Assembly (NCBI RefSeq): GCF_026625985.1
Contig: NZ_CP113116.1
Location: 1,364,001-1,428,000 of the forward strand
Origin: Mycobacterium sp. Aquia_213
GTDB taxonomy: Bacteria > Actinomycetota > Actinomycetes > Mycobacteriales > Mycobacteriaceae
Reading direction: 5' to 3'
Length of the DNA stretch: 64,000 nt
Shown here: positions 28,209 through 38,117 of the stretch, piece after piece
How the letters are laid out: every line of letters starts with the position of its first letter
How positions within the stretch are numbered: the stretch's first letter is position 1
Notes under the pieces: model-generated
Database searches by the model: none
The model's input: the letters and a program-made list of their open reading frames with translations, nothing else
Told to the model about the DNA's origin: nothing
Translations under genes and position numbers: made by a program

Positions 28209-29804
28209 CTATGCCCGTTCCAACACCCGTAGCCCCAGCGAAAAGAGCAGCCGCACTTCGGGATCCCCCAGTGACGTCGACAGCAGCTTTTCGATTCGGC
28301 GCACCCGATAGCGGACCGTGTTCGGATGTACTTGCAGACGCCGGGCGGCGATGCCGACATCGCCGAAGCTGTCCAGGTAGACCCGCAGCGTTTCGGCCAG
28401 CACCGGGTCCTGCGCCCGCAGATCGCGTACCCGCGGATCGACCAACCGCTCGTCGGCTCCGACCGTCGTGACGATCTCGTCGAGCAAGACGGTGGTGCGC
28501 GCTTCGGCCAGCGAGGTCACCTGACCAATCGAAATCGGGTGTCGCTCAGCACTATCGAGCACGCGGTCGACCTCGCTGCGCGCCGCTGCGATCCCGGCCA
28601 GGCCGGCAACCGGCGCCGCGATGGCGGCCCGCAGTTCGACACCGAGCTCGGTGCGCAACGCGCCGATCGTGCCGCGGACCCACGACGTGACCGACCGGGC
28701 CGTCGACGTTTGGGGCAACAGCACATACACACGCGAGCCCTGCGACGCGATTTGCGCGTCTCGACGAAAAGCGCTGGCACTCAACGCCAAAACGTCGGTC
28801 AGCCGCGCGTGACGCGATCCGGTGCCGGTGGTGTCCCAGGCGATCAGCGCGGCGGTGCCGTCGGCGGCCAGGCCCAGCTCGCGGGCGATCCCCGCCACGT
28901 CGGACGGGTCGCCGTCGGTCAGGCCGAGCAACTGCTGCACCCGTCGCGAATGCGTGGACGGCCGGGCCGCCAGCCGAAACATGATGCGGGCGGCCAGCAC
29001 CGCCGCGCCGTGCAGGATCTCCTCGGCGTCGTCGGCCAGCGGCGCCGATCCCTGTTGCACCCAGATGGTGCCGGCGAACACCGGCGGACGCCGCGGCCCG
29101 GCCGGGCGCTGATAGATGCCGATCGCGAGCCGCGGACGCAGACCCAACTCCGGGCGCTCGTCGACGCGGACCACCTCGTCACCAGCCCGCAGCGCATCGA
29201 AGATGCCCCATTGGCCGATCCACTCCAGGTGTTCGGGCGGCCCGGCCCGGCCCAGGATGGAAAGCCGGCGCAGCTCGTCGGCCTCGTCGTTGGAGGCAGA
29301 GTAGGCGAGCACCTGCGACTGCGCGTTCTCGATGCTGACCATGCCGTGGATGCGGTCGGCCAGCGACTGCGCCAAGCCGAACAGATCGGTGCCGGAGTCT
29401 TCCGTCGGATCGGCGCGATCCCCGTGGTGCTCCAGGACGTGGTTGACCAATTGGTACAGCCGCTCCCAGCGGGCTTGTGGCTCGACGGCCACCACCGCCG
29501 ACCCGACCGCGACGGCCTTGGTCACCAGCGCGGTCGACGGCTCCTTGGCGAAGATCGCCACCGGCGCGCGCTCGCGTGCCTGCTTGTCGATCCAGCGCAG
29601 CGCCTCGTCGTCGTTGACCCCCAGCAGGAAGAACACATCGGCGGAGCCCGCGGCCGCGGCCAGGCCCAGCCGGACGTCGTCGGAATCGATCAGCGCCGCC
29701 GACCCCACCGGCAGGTCCAGGCCACGCGGGGCGTCGACCAGGCTGACTAGCGTCGCATCCAGCGCGAGCAGCAGCTGACCCAGTCCAACCCCAGGCACCC
29801 GCAT
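28209..29804 (-). CDS. PucR-family transcriptional regulator of proline catabolism (Rv1186c-like)
   Basis: A 531-aa regulator with an N-terminal PucR sensory domain (VGLGQLLLALDATLVSLVDA), a central GGDEF-like region and a C-terminal HTH_30 domain (DVGIAARRLQVHPNTVRYRV). ATG 29804 is chosen; ATG 29834 would add ten residues. It is divergent from pruA-putB. The M. tuberculosis counterpart Rv1186c is known as an activator of that pair. A near-perfect inverted repeat in the shared promoter is a candidate binding site. Confidence 0.88.
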   Translation of the reverse strand: MRVPGVGLGQLLLALDATLVSLVDAPRGLDLPVGSAALIDSDDVRLGLAAAAGSADVFFLLGVNDDEALRWIDKQARERAPVAIFAKEPSTALVTKAVAVGSAVVAVEPQARWERLYQLVNHVLEHHGDRADPTEDSGTDLFGLAQSLADRIHGMVSIENAQSQVLAYSASNDEADELRRLSILGRAGPPEHLEWIGQWGIFDALRAGDEVVRVDERPELGLRPRLAIGIYQRPAGPRRPPVFAGTIWVQQGSAPLADDAEEILHGAAVLAARIMFRLAARPSTHSRRVQQLLGLTDGDPSDVAGIARELGLAADGTAALIAWDTTGTGSRHARLTDVLALSASAFRRDAQIASQGSRVYVLLPQTSTARSVTSWVRGTIGALRTELGVELRAAIAAPVAGLAGIAAARSEVDRVLDSAERHPISIGQVTSLAEARTTVLLDEIVTTVGADERLVDPRVRDLRAQDPVLAETLRVYLDSFGDVGIAARRLQVHPNTVRYRVRRIEKLLSTSLGDPEVRLLFSLGLRVLERA

Positions 29805-29837
29805 GTTGTCCGATTTTACTACAACGACTGGCATATC

Positions 29838-29853
29838 TTGTCTGATCAGCCAA
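29838..29853. promoter_or_regulatory. Inverted repeat in the PucR-pruA intergenic region
   Basis: TTGTCTGATCAGCCAA is a 16-base palindrome with one mismatched pair around a perfect CTGATCAG core. It lies between the two divergent starts (29804 and 29889). It is a plausible operator for the PucR regulator. No experimental support is implied. Confidence 0.5.
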
Positions 29854-29888
29854 TAAGACGAGGCGCCGCGCCGAGGATCCTGAGCAGC

Positions 29889-31519
<1,631 letters not shown>

Positions 31520-31520
<1 letters not shown>

Positions 31521-32488
31521 TGGCCGGCGTCTTCGCCAACACCCTGCGGCCCGCAATCATGGCCGCCAGCCGGCGTCCGGGCTTGCGGCGTGCCGCCGAA
31601 GGGCTGCCGGTCACCCGAAAGGTGGTGCACCGCTTCGTTCCCGGCGAGACGATCGGCTCCGCGCTGAATAGCGTTGCCGCCCTGCGTGCGTCGGGCCGCC
31701 TGGTCAGCATCGACTATCTGGGCGAGGACGTCTGTGACGCCGACGGCGCCGATACGGCCGTGCGGATCTACCTCGACCTGATCGAGACGCTGGGCCGGCT
31801 CGGCGATCCTGCGGGTGACGGCATCCGGCCGCTGGAGGTCTCGGTCAAGCTGTCGGCGCTCGGGCAGTCGCTGGGGCGCGACGGAGGCAAGATCGCCCGG
31901 GAGAACGCCTGGTCGATCTGCGATGCCGCCGGACGGGCGGGTGTGTGGGTGACGGTGGATGCCGAGAACCACACCACGACCGATTCGACGCTGTCCATCG
32001 TGCGCGACCTGCGGGCCGAATTTCCTTGGCTGGGCACGGTTTTGCAAGCCTACCTGAGGCGCACGCTGGGCGACTGCCGGGAATTCGCCGCGTCCGGGGC
32101 CCGGATCCGGCTCTGCAAGGGCGCCTACGACGAGCCGGCGTCGGTGGCCTATCGCGGTCGAGACGACGTCACCGACTCCTATCTGGCCTGCCTGCGGGTG
32201 CTGATGGCCGGCTCGGGGTATCCGATGGTCGCCTCGCACGACCCCGCGGTTATCGAGGCGGTTGCGGCCATGCTCAGCGAATCAGGCCGTGGTACAGACG
32301 GATTCGAATACCAGATGCTGTACGGCATCCGCGACGACGAGCAGCGCCGACTGGCCGATGCCGGCAACCACGTCCGGGTATACGTGCCCTTCGGCACGCA
32401 GTGGTACGGCTACTTCATGCGCCGGCTCGCCGAACGCCCCGCCAACCTGACGTTTTTCCTGCGGGCGCTGGCCGAACGCGGCCACTGA
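31520..32488 (+). CDS. putB: Proline dehydrogenase
   Basis: A 322-aa monofunctional FAD-dependent proline dehydrogenase (Rv1188). Conserved barrel motifs are VSVKLSALG, VTVDAENHTTTD, RIRLCKGAYDEP, MVASHDP, FEYQMLYGIR and VYVPFGTQWYGYFMRRLAER. It oxidises proline to pyrroline-5-carboxylate at the membrane, feeding PruA. It overlaps the pruA stop codon by one base and ends facing a convergent TetR gene across a 10-bp-stem hairpin. Confidence 0.95.
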
Positions 32489-32524
32489 GTGTCGCCGCGG
32501 CGTTGAATGTGCACCCAGGGTGGT

Positions 32525-32558
32525 GAGTGTGCATCCAGGCCGGCGTCAATGCACACTC
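32525..32558. terminator. 10-bp inverted repeat between convergent putB and tetR
   Basis: GAGTGTGCAT (32525-32534) and ATGCACACTC (32549-32558) are perfect complements around a 14-base loop. A related half-copy, ATGTGCACCCAGG, lies just upstream near 32509. The position between convergent stop codons fits a bidirectional terminator. No T-tract is obvious. I recall similar sequences as scattered intergenic repeats in mycobacteria. Confidence 0.6.
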
Positions 32559-32583
32559 GATGCGGTTTGCTTGCCCGACGCGG

Positions 32584-33198
32584 CTATTGGGCGCGGCGCG
32601 GTCGCGGGCGCTCGCTGGCGAACCCGCGCACCACGTGCGCGCAGACGAACTCGGTGACGACGTCGGGATCGTCCATATCCCGGATCGGCGACGGAGTACT
32701 GAACAGCGAGAACAGGATCCGGGCGAACCATTCGCCCGCGGCTTCGATGTCCAGGTCCTTGCGGACCTCACCGGTCAGCTTGGCCGCCGACAGATAGGGC
32801 GAGAGGAAGTCCACGCATTCACGCAGCAGTACGGCCGCGTCCTTGGTCAGCAGCAGGCTGATCGCGTCTTCGTCGAAGTACTCCTCGGAGGCCATGACCC
32901 GTCGTGCCTGCGTCACGAATACCGCGGCCGAACAAAGCTTGTCCTCGAGCGTGCCGGCCCCGTCCATCGCCATGGACATCTCGCGATAGAACCACTCCGA
33001 CGCATGCTCGGCGCACGCCTCGATGATCGCGGCCTTGTCGCTGAAGTATTCGTAGATGGTGCTGCGGGACACCCCGGCCCGCTTGGCGATGTCGACGATC
33101 GTCGCCTTCTGCAGGCCCTGCTTGCCGAAACACCAAAACGCGGACTCGACGATGAGCTCGCGGGTATCGGCCGCCTGGGCCAACTCGGAAGCCGTCAT
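32584..33198 (-). CDS. TetR regulator at the end of the igr-like operon
   Basis: A 204-aa TetR-type protein with HTH in residues ~20-60 (GLQKATIVDIAKRAGVSRST followed by IYEYFSDKAAI). The start has a strong AGAGGGGAGGG site. It lies 23 bases downstream of the ltp stop, on the same strand, so it is probably the last gene of the eight-gene operon and a candidate regulator of it. The ligand-binding half is not recognisably KstR or KstR2. A CoA-ester ligand is an inference from context only. Confidence 0.85.
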   Translation of the reverse strand: MTASELAQAADTRELIVESAFWCFGKQGLQKATIVDIAKRAGVSRSTIYEYFSDKAAIIEACAEHASEWFYREMSMAMDGAGTLEDKLCSAAVFVTQARRVMASEEYFDEDAISLLLTKDAAVLLRECVDFLSPYLSAAKLTGEVRKDLDIEAAGEWFARILFSLFSTPSPIRDMDDPDVVTEFVCAHVVRGFASERPRPRRAQ

Positions 33199-33221
33199 TT
33201 GCCCTCCCCTCTACGACGCGC

Positions 33222-34397
33222 TTACCCGGCCGGCGCGAGAATCAAGCCACTCGTCGGCACCCCGGTGCCGGAGGTGACCAATACGTGTTCGACGTTGTCG
33301 ACCTGGTTGTACGACGTGCCGCGGACTTGGCGCACGCCCTCGGTGATGCCGTTCATCCCGTGGATGTAGGCCTCGCCGAGCAGCCCACCGTTGGTGTTGA
33401 TCGGGAATTCCCCGCCCAGCGACAGCCGCTCCACGGTGGCGAAGTCTTTGGCTTCGCCACGTCCGCAGAAGCCGAGCTCTTCGAGCTGAGTGAACACGAA
33501 CGGCGTGAAATGGTCGTAGATGAACGCGGTTTGGATGTCCTGGGGTTTCAGGCCCGAGTCACGCCACAGCCGGTCGGCGACCACGCCCATCTCCGGGAGC
33601 CCGGTGATGTCGTCGCGGTAGTAACTGGTCATCATTTCCCCGTTGGCCGCCGCACCCTGCGCGGCGGCGGTGATGATCGCCGGCGGTTGCTTCAGGTCGC
33701 GGGCGCGTTCGGCACTGGTCACCACCAGCGCGACACCGCCGTCGCTCTCCTGGCAGCAATCCAGCAGTCGCAGAACGGGTTCGACGATCCAGCGCGATTT
33801 CTGGTGGTCTTCCAGTGTGATCGGGCGCTGATAGAACCACGCGTCGGGGTTCGTCGCGGCGTGCTTGCGGTCGACGACGGCGACGCGGCCGAAATCCTCG
33901 TTGGTGACCCCATAGGTGGACATGTAGCGCTGAGCGTGCATCGCGACCCACGCTGCGGGAGTGAGCAATCCGAATGGCGCGTAGTGCGCCATGAACAGCG
34001 GGGTCTCCCCCATGCTGCGTCCGCTGCCGCCGAACCGGAATCCCGAGCGTTCGTTGAAGGCTCGCCAGCACACCACCACATCGGCGACACCGGTTGCGAC
34101 GGCCATCGCCGCATGCACGACAGTGCCGGACGCCGCGCCGCCGCCGTGATGCACGCGGGAAAAGAAGCTGAGGTCGCCGATGCCCACATTTCGGGCGATG
34201 TCGATCTCGTCGCTGGAGTCCATCGAGAAGGTGACCATGCCGTCGACGTCGCCGGGCGCCAGGCCCGCATCGTCGAGCGCGGCGCTGACCGCTTCGCACG
34301 CCAATTGCAGTTCGCTGCGCCCGGATTCCTTGGAGAACTCGGTCTGGCCGATCCCGACGATCGCAGCAGCGCCGGGCAGGAAAGAACTGCGACTCAT
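33222..34397 (-). CDS. Ltp2-like lipid-transfer/thiolase-fold protein, probable aldolase
   Basis: A 391-aa thiolase-fold protein (AIVGIGQTEFSKESGRSE, FIYDHFTPFVFTQLEELGFC, NTNGGLLGEAYIHGMNG). The segment where thiolases carry the nucleophilic Cys reads VHHGGGAASGTVVHAA, with no Cys. That fits the Ltp2 group, which performs retro-aldol cleavage of beta-hydroxyacyl-CoA side chains and needs a DUF35 partner. Such a partner is encoded in the same operon. ATG 34397 overlaps the MaoC stop by four bases. Length matches Ltp2 (Rv3540c, ~386 aa). Confidence 0.88.
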   Translation of the reverse strand: MSRSSFLPGAAAIVGIGQTEFSKESGRSELQLACEAVSAALDDAGLAPGDVDGMVTFSMDSSDEIDIARNVGIGDLSFFSRVHHGGGAASGTVVHAAMAVATGVADVVVCWRAFNERSGFRFGGSGRSMGETPLFMAHYAPFGLLTPAAWVAMHAQRYMSTYGVTNEDFGRVAVVDRKHAATNPDAWFYQRPITLEDHQKSRWIVEPVLRLLDCCQESDGGVALVVTSAERARDLKQPPAIITAAAQGAAANGEMMTSYYRDDITGLPEMGVVADRLWRDSGLKPQDIQTAFIYDHFTPFVFTQLEELGFCGRGEAKDFATVERLSLGGEFPINTNGGLLGEAYIHGMNGITEGVRQVRGTSYNQVDNVEHVLVTSGTGVPTSGLILAPAG

Positions 34398-34849
34398 GCG
34401 CCGGCCCCGTCGAGCAGACTGAGGATCGCGGTGCCCGAGACATGGTCGCCGAGGCTGTTGGAGCCCCTGAAGGTGACCTCGACGAAGTTCTCGCTGCCCG
34501 TCCCTTCGGTCTTGCCGGTCACGCTGCCGGTGAAGCGCAGCGGGTCGTCGGGGAAGCACGGCACGCCCAGGCGAATCGACAGATTCTTGACCATCGCTTC
34601 GGGGCCGGCCCAGTCGGTGAGGAAGCGCACGCAATACCCATTGGTGGTCAGGATGTTCATGAACAGATTGGGCGAGCCCTGCTTCTTGGCGTATTCGACA
34701 TCGTGGTGCACCGGCATGAAGTCACGCGAGGCGATCGCGCCGGCCACGATCATCGTTGTGGTGATTGGGATTTCGAGCGGGCTGACCTCGTCGCCGACGG
34801 TGATGTCGGCCCACTTCAAGGTGGTGGTGCGATTTGCGGTCGTCGTCAT
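34394..34849 (-). CDS. MaoC-like enoyl-CoA hydratase subunit (ChsH1-like)
   Basis: A 151-aa single hot-dog protein. The catalytic-type segment ASRDFMPVHHDVEYAKKQGS (Asp...His) is present, followed by LFMNILTTNGYCVRFLTDWA, as in ChsH1 (Rv3541c). It would hydrate the side-chain enoyl-CoA together with the other MaoC protein. It lies between ltp (4-base overlap) and the FadE28-like gene (11-base gap). ATG 34849 is preceded by a GAAGGAAAC ribosome site. Confidence 0.85.
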   Translation of the reverse strand: MTTTANRTTTLKWADITVGDEVSPLEIPITTTMIVAGAIASRDFMPVHHDVEYAKKQGSPNLFMNILTTNGYCVRFLTDWAGPEAMVKNLSIRLGVPCFPDDPLRFTGSVTGKTEGTGSENFVEVTFRGSNSLGDHVSGTAILSLLDGAGA

Positions 34850-34860
34850 CGGTTTCCTTC

Positions 34861-35961
34861 TCAGTAGGTGCTGCCGATACCGGCCAGCTGCGCGGGGGCG
34901 GAGCCAAGAGTGAGCTCGTTGTGCTTGGCCCAGAGGAAATAGCGGTGCAGGGGATAGGTGATGTCGATCCCGATGCCGCCGTGAACGTGCTGCGTGGTGG
35001 ACGCGACGCGAGCACCGGCGTCGGCTGCCCAGAACTTCGCGATGCGCGCTGCCCGCTCGGCGGGGCGTCCGTTGGCGATCAGCCAGGCCGCGTGCCAGGT
35101 GGTCCAACGCATCGCTTCGACATCGATGAAGGCGTCGGCCAGCCGCTGCTGCACGGCCTGGAAGCTGCCGATCGGTCGTCCGAATTGCTCACGCCCGCTG
35201 GTGTATTCCGCGGCGATGTGTAAGGCCCGATCCGCGACGCCGAGCTGAATCGCGCACAGCCCGACCAAGGCCCGGGTGTAGAGCGATTCGATTGGGCCGT
35301 CGAGCCGGTCGATCGCGGAAACGGTTGCCCCGTCAAGGAATACATCCGCATGCGGTTCGCGGCTGGTCGTCGCTACCGGCCGGATCTCGACGCCGGGGGC
35401 ATCGCAGGGCAGCAGGAACAGGCTCACCTGCCCGTCGTCGGTGGTGGCGGGCACCAGCACGGTGTCGGCGAGCTGGGCGGCCGGCACCAGCTCTTTGACC
35501 CCGCCCAGCCGCCAGTTCTGGCCGTCGCGAACGGCTTTGGTGGCCGGTCTCATCGGGTCCGAGCGGCCAGGTTCTTGCAGCCCGGCGGTCAAGATGCGAG
35601 TTCCGGAGATGACGCCGGGCAGGAACCGTTGTTGTTGCTCCGGATTCCCGTGCCGGGCGATCGGGTCCGCGCCCAGCACCAAGGTCGCGTAGGCCGGCAC
35701 CGGGGCCACGCTCCAGCCCACCTCGGCCAGCAACACGCCGAGTTCCACGAAGCCGTCGCCGGCAGCGCAGGAGCCGCCCAGCGATTCCGGCAATCCGGTG
35801 CCCAGCAGGTCGACGGCCGCGAGCTCTTTCCAGAGTGCGGCGTCGTAGCGGGTCGCGCCGGCTTCGAGTTCCGTGAGTCGCTCGGGGGTGGCGCGGCGCT
35901 CGAACACCTCGCGGGCCAACTTGCCGATGGTCTCTTGTTCTTCGGTGAAGGTGAAGTCCAT
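34861..35961 (-). CDS. Acyl-CoA dehydrogenase, non-catalytic-type partner subunit (FadE28/ChsE1-like)
   Basis: A 366-aa ACAD-fold protein starting MDFTFTEEQETIGKLAREVF. The C-terminal region TTQHVHGGIGIDITYPLHRY then FLWAKHNELTLGS lacks the catalytic glutamate block found in its operon partner at 36909-38114. This is the asymmetry expected of the alpha2-beta2 ChsE-type dehydrogenases that act on steroid side-chain CoA esters. ATG 35961 is preferred over the upstream open frame. The DUF35 gene ends 7 bases upstream. Confidence 0.86.
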   Translation of the reverse strand: MDFTFTEEQETIGKLAREVFERRATPERLTELEAGATRYDAALWKELAAVDLLGTGLPESLGGSCAAGDGFVELGVLLAEVGWSVAPVPAYATLVLGADPIARHGNPEQQQRFLPGVISGTRILTAGLQEPGRSDPMRPATKAVRDGQNWRLGGVKELVPAAQLADTVLVPATTDDGQVSLFLLPCDAPGVEIRPVATTSREPHADVFLDGATVSAIDRLDGPIESLYTRALVGLCAIQLGVADRALHIAAEYTSGREQFGRPIGSFQAVQQRLADAFIDVEAMRWTTWHAAWLIANGRPAERAARIAKFWAADAGARVASTTQHVHGGIGIDITYPLHRYFLWAKHNELTLGSAPAQLAGIGSTY

Positions 35962-35968
35962 GAGGTAC

Positions 35969-36364
35969 CTAGGCGCTGGGCCGGAACTGATGCAGCACAA
36001 GGTCTTCGAAGCTCTGGTAGAAGACCTCGACCGGCATTCCGACCGTGACGTCTGCGGGGTCGACCTCGCACAGGTTCGACACCAGCCGCACCCCCTCGGC
36101 GAGCTCCACCAGCACCACGATGTAGGGGTACTCGAAGAACGGGAACTTGGGTTCGTGCGGCATCACGTAGCTGTAGACGGTGCCGCGGCCCGACGCTTCG
36201 ATGGCCTCCCACTCCAGCGAACGGCAGTTGGGGCACATCGGCCGCGCGGGATTGCGCAGCGTCGCGCATCCCTTGCAGCGCTGGATCAGCAGCTTGTGCT
36301 CGCGCAGCCCGTTCCAGAAGAACTCGGTGTCCGGACTGATGGCCGGTGCCAGCCGGGTGCTCAT
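35969..36364 (-). CDS. DUF35 zinc-ribbon/OB-fold protein (ChsH2 C-terminal-domain type)
   Basis: A 131-aa protein with rubredoxin-like Cys pairs C30/C33 and C44/C47 (CKGCATLRNPARPMCPNC) and an OB-fold (GRGTVYSYVMPHEPKFPFFE to PVEVFYQSFEDLVLHQF). In the igr operon the equivalent domain is fused to the C-terminus of ChsH2 and is required by Ltp2 for aldol cleavage. Here it is a separate gene, overlapping the preceding MaoC gene by four bases. Confidence 0.87.
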   Translation of the reverse strand: MSTRLAPAISPDTEFFWNGLREHKLLIQRCKGCATLRNPARPMCPNCRSLEWEAIEASGRGTVYSYVMPHEPKFPFFEYPYIVVLVELAEGVRLVSNLCEVDPADVTVGMPVEVFYQSFEDLVLHQFRPSA

Positions 36365-36912
36365 GAGTTCGCCGGCTTGAAGCGCAGCACCCGGAATCGC
36401 TGCCGCCCCAGCACGTCGCCGTTTTGATCGGAGTAGGTGATCACCCAGGTCAGGAAGAAGCCGGATCCCTTAGCGGTCTTCTTCTCGTCGGAGACTTCCT
36501 CGAACACCGACGTCGCGCTGATCACGTCGCCCAGCCGGGGATAGCGTTCGATCTCGAATTCCGAGTTGGTCGCCACCGTGCTGCTGTATCCGGCGTCGTC
36601 GAGGAACGCCGTGGGGTTGTCCTTGATTTCCATCGGCGCGCCACCGCGCTCGCCGATCCCCTCCAGCTTCGGCGACGGCATCGTCCAGGTCTGCAACATG
36701 ACCGGCGGCGACACGATGCCGCCGAACCGCGACGCGGCCGCGAATTCCGGATCGAGGTAAACCGGGTTCATGTCGTCGAGCGCGTAGGCCCAATGCCGGA
36801 TCATCGGCTGGTTCACCGGATCCGGTGCCACGGTGGGCTTTCCACTACCCCCGGTGGGCTGATTGACGAGCCCCCGCAATTTGGCGAGGAACTCGGGATC
36901 TTGGTTGGTCAC
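36361..36912 (-). CDS. MaoC-like protein (ChsH2 N-terminal-domain type)
   Basis: A 183-aa hot-dog protein with the FAS1-dehydratase-region pattern: PDPVNQPMIRHWAYALDDMN, YLDPEFAAASRFGGIVSPPV and the tail DVLGRQRFRVLRFKPANS. It corresponds to the N-terminal half of ChsH2 (Rv3542c) and should form a heteromeric hydratase with the ChsH1-like protein. It overlaps both neighbours by four bases (FadE29-like upstream, DUF35 downstream), so the former fusion partners stay translationally coupled. Confidence 0.85.
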   Translation of the reverse strand: MTNQDPEFLAKLRGLVNQPTGGSGKPTVAPDPVNQPMIRHWAYALDDMNPVYLDPEFAAASRFGGIVSPPVMLQTWTMPSPKLEGIGERGGAPMEIKDNPTAFLDDAGYSSTVATNSEFEIERYPRLGDVISATSVFEEVSDEKKTAKGSGFFLTWVITYSDQNGDVLGRQRFRVLRFKPANS

Positions 36913-38114
36913 TTGCTGGATCCTCCTGACTGTTCTGTGGCCCGAAGGTCACGAGGTGCTCGCGGCATGCCCAATCCCGCCATGGCGATGATGTCACGTT
37001 GAATCTCGTTGGCCCCGCCGCCGAACGTGTTGATGACCGCGAACCGGTACGCGGACTCCAGCGCCCCGCGCAGCGGCGCGTCGTTGCCCCGACGTAATCC
37101 GTTGTGGTCCAGCACTTCCAGCAATTGGCGGGCGACCAGCTGGGTGAGCTCGGTGCCGAACACCTTGGCGGCCGAGGCCTCGCCCATGTTGAGCACGCCC
37201 TTCGTCATCGCCGCATTGACCCGCATGTTGACCAGTTTGTACGCGGCGACCTGCGCTTCGACCCGGGCCAGTGTCAGCCGAACCCACGGCTGGTCGATGA
37301 CGCGCCCATCGTCGAGCTCGGTGTTACGGGCCCAGTCCAGGGTCTTCTCGAACAGTGGCTCGAGCGCACCGAGATTGCCCAGGGCCGCGCGCTCGAAGTT
37401 CAGCTGCGTGGTGATCAGCTGCCAGCCTTGGTTCTCGCCGCCGACCAGCGCGCTCGCCGGGACCCGCACGTCGTCGTAGAACGTGTAGAAGGTGGAGATG
37501 CCCGGCATGGTGTGCAGCGGCTGCCAGGAGAAGCCCGGCGACGACGTGGGCACGATCAGGATCGAAATCCCCTTGTGCTTCTTGGCATTCGGGTCGGTGC
37601 GGGCGGCCAGCCAGATGTAGTCGGCGTACGCGGCGCCGCTGGTGAACATCTTCTGCCCGTTGATCACGTAGTCGTCGCCGTCGCGCACCGCGGTCGTGCG
37701 CACCGAAGCCAGGTCGCTGCCGGCCCCGGGCTCGGAATAGCCGATCGCGAATTCGATGCTGCCGTCGAGAATCGACGGCAGAAACCTCTGCTTCTGTTCC
37801 TCGGTGCCGCACTGCATCAGGGTCGGCCCGACCGTGTTGAGCGTCACCAGCGGGATCGGAGCGTCGACGCGGCGCGCCTCCTCGGAGAAGATGAACTGCT
37901 CTATCGCCGAGAAGCCCCGTCCGCCATACTCTTTGGGCCAGCCGACGCCGAGCAGGTCTGCCGCGGCCAGGGCGCGCACGCACTCCCGCACCGCCGGGCC
38001 GCCCTCGATCCGGTCCTTGATCGCGTCGGCGCGCTCGGGTGTCATCACCTGTTCCAGCGTGCTGCGGATCTCGGCGCGTAGCTGTTCCTGCTCGGGTGTG
38101 TACTCGAGTTGCAT
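36909..38114 (-). CDS. Acyl-CoA dehydrogenase, catalytic subunit (FadE29/ChsE2-like)
   Basis: A 401-aa ACAD. IGYSEPGAGSDLASVRTTAV and YVINGQKMFTSGAAYADYIW are flavin and substrate blocks. NTFGGGANEIQRDIIA carries the probable catalytic base E370, as in FadE29 (Rv3543c). It should pair with the FadE28-like product to desaturate a short branched side chain on CoA. The P450 stop is 3 bases upstream of ATG 38114. Confidence 0.88.
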   Translation of the reverse strand: MQLEYTPEQEQLRAEIRSTLEQVMTPERADAIKDRIEGGPAVRECVRALAAADLLGVGWPKEYGGRGFSAIEQFIFSEEARRVDAPIPLVTLNTVGPTLMQCGTEEQKQRFLPSILDGSIEFAIGYSEPGAGSDLASVRTTAVRDGDDYVINGQKMFTSGAAYADYIWLAARTDPNAKKHKGISILIVPTSSPGFSWQPLHTMPGISTFYTFYDDVRVPASALVGGENQGWQLITTQLNFERAALGNLGALEPLFEKTLDWARNTELDDGRVIDQPWVRLTLARVEAQVAAYKLVNMRVNAAMTKGVLNMGEASAAKVFGTELTQLVARQLLEVLDHNGLRRGNDAPLRGALESAYRFAVINTFGGGANEIQRDIIAMAGLGMPRAPRDLRATEQSGGSSK

Positions 38115-38117
38115 TGC

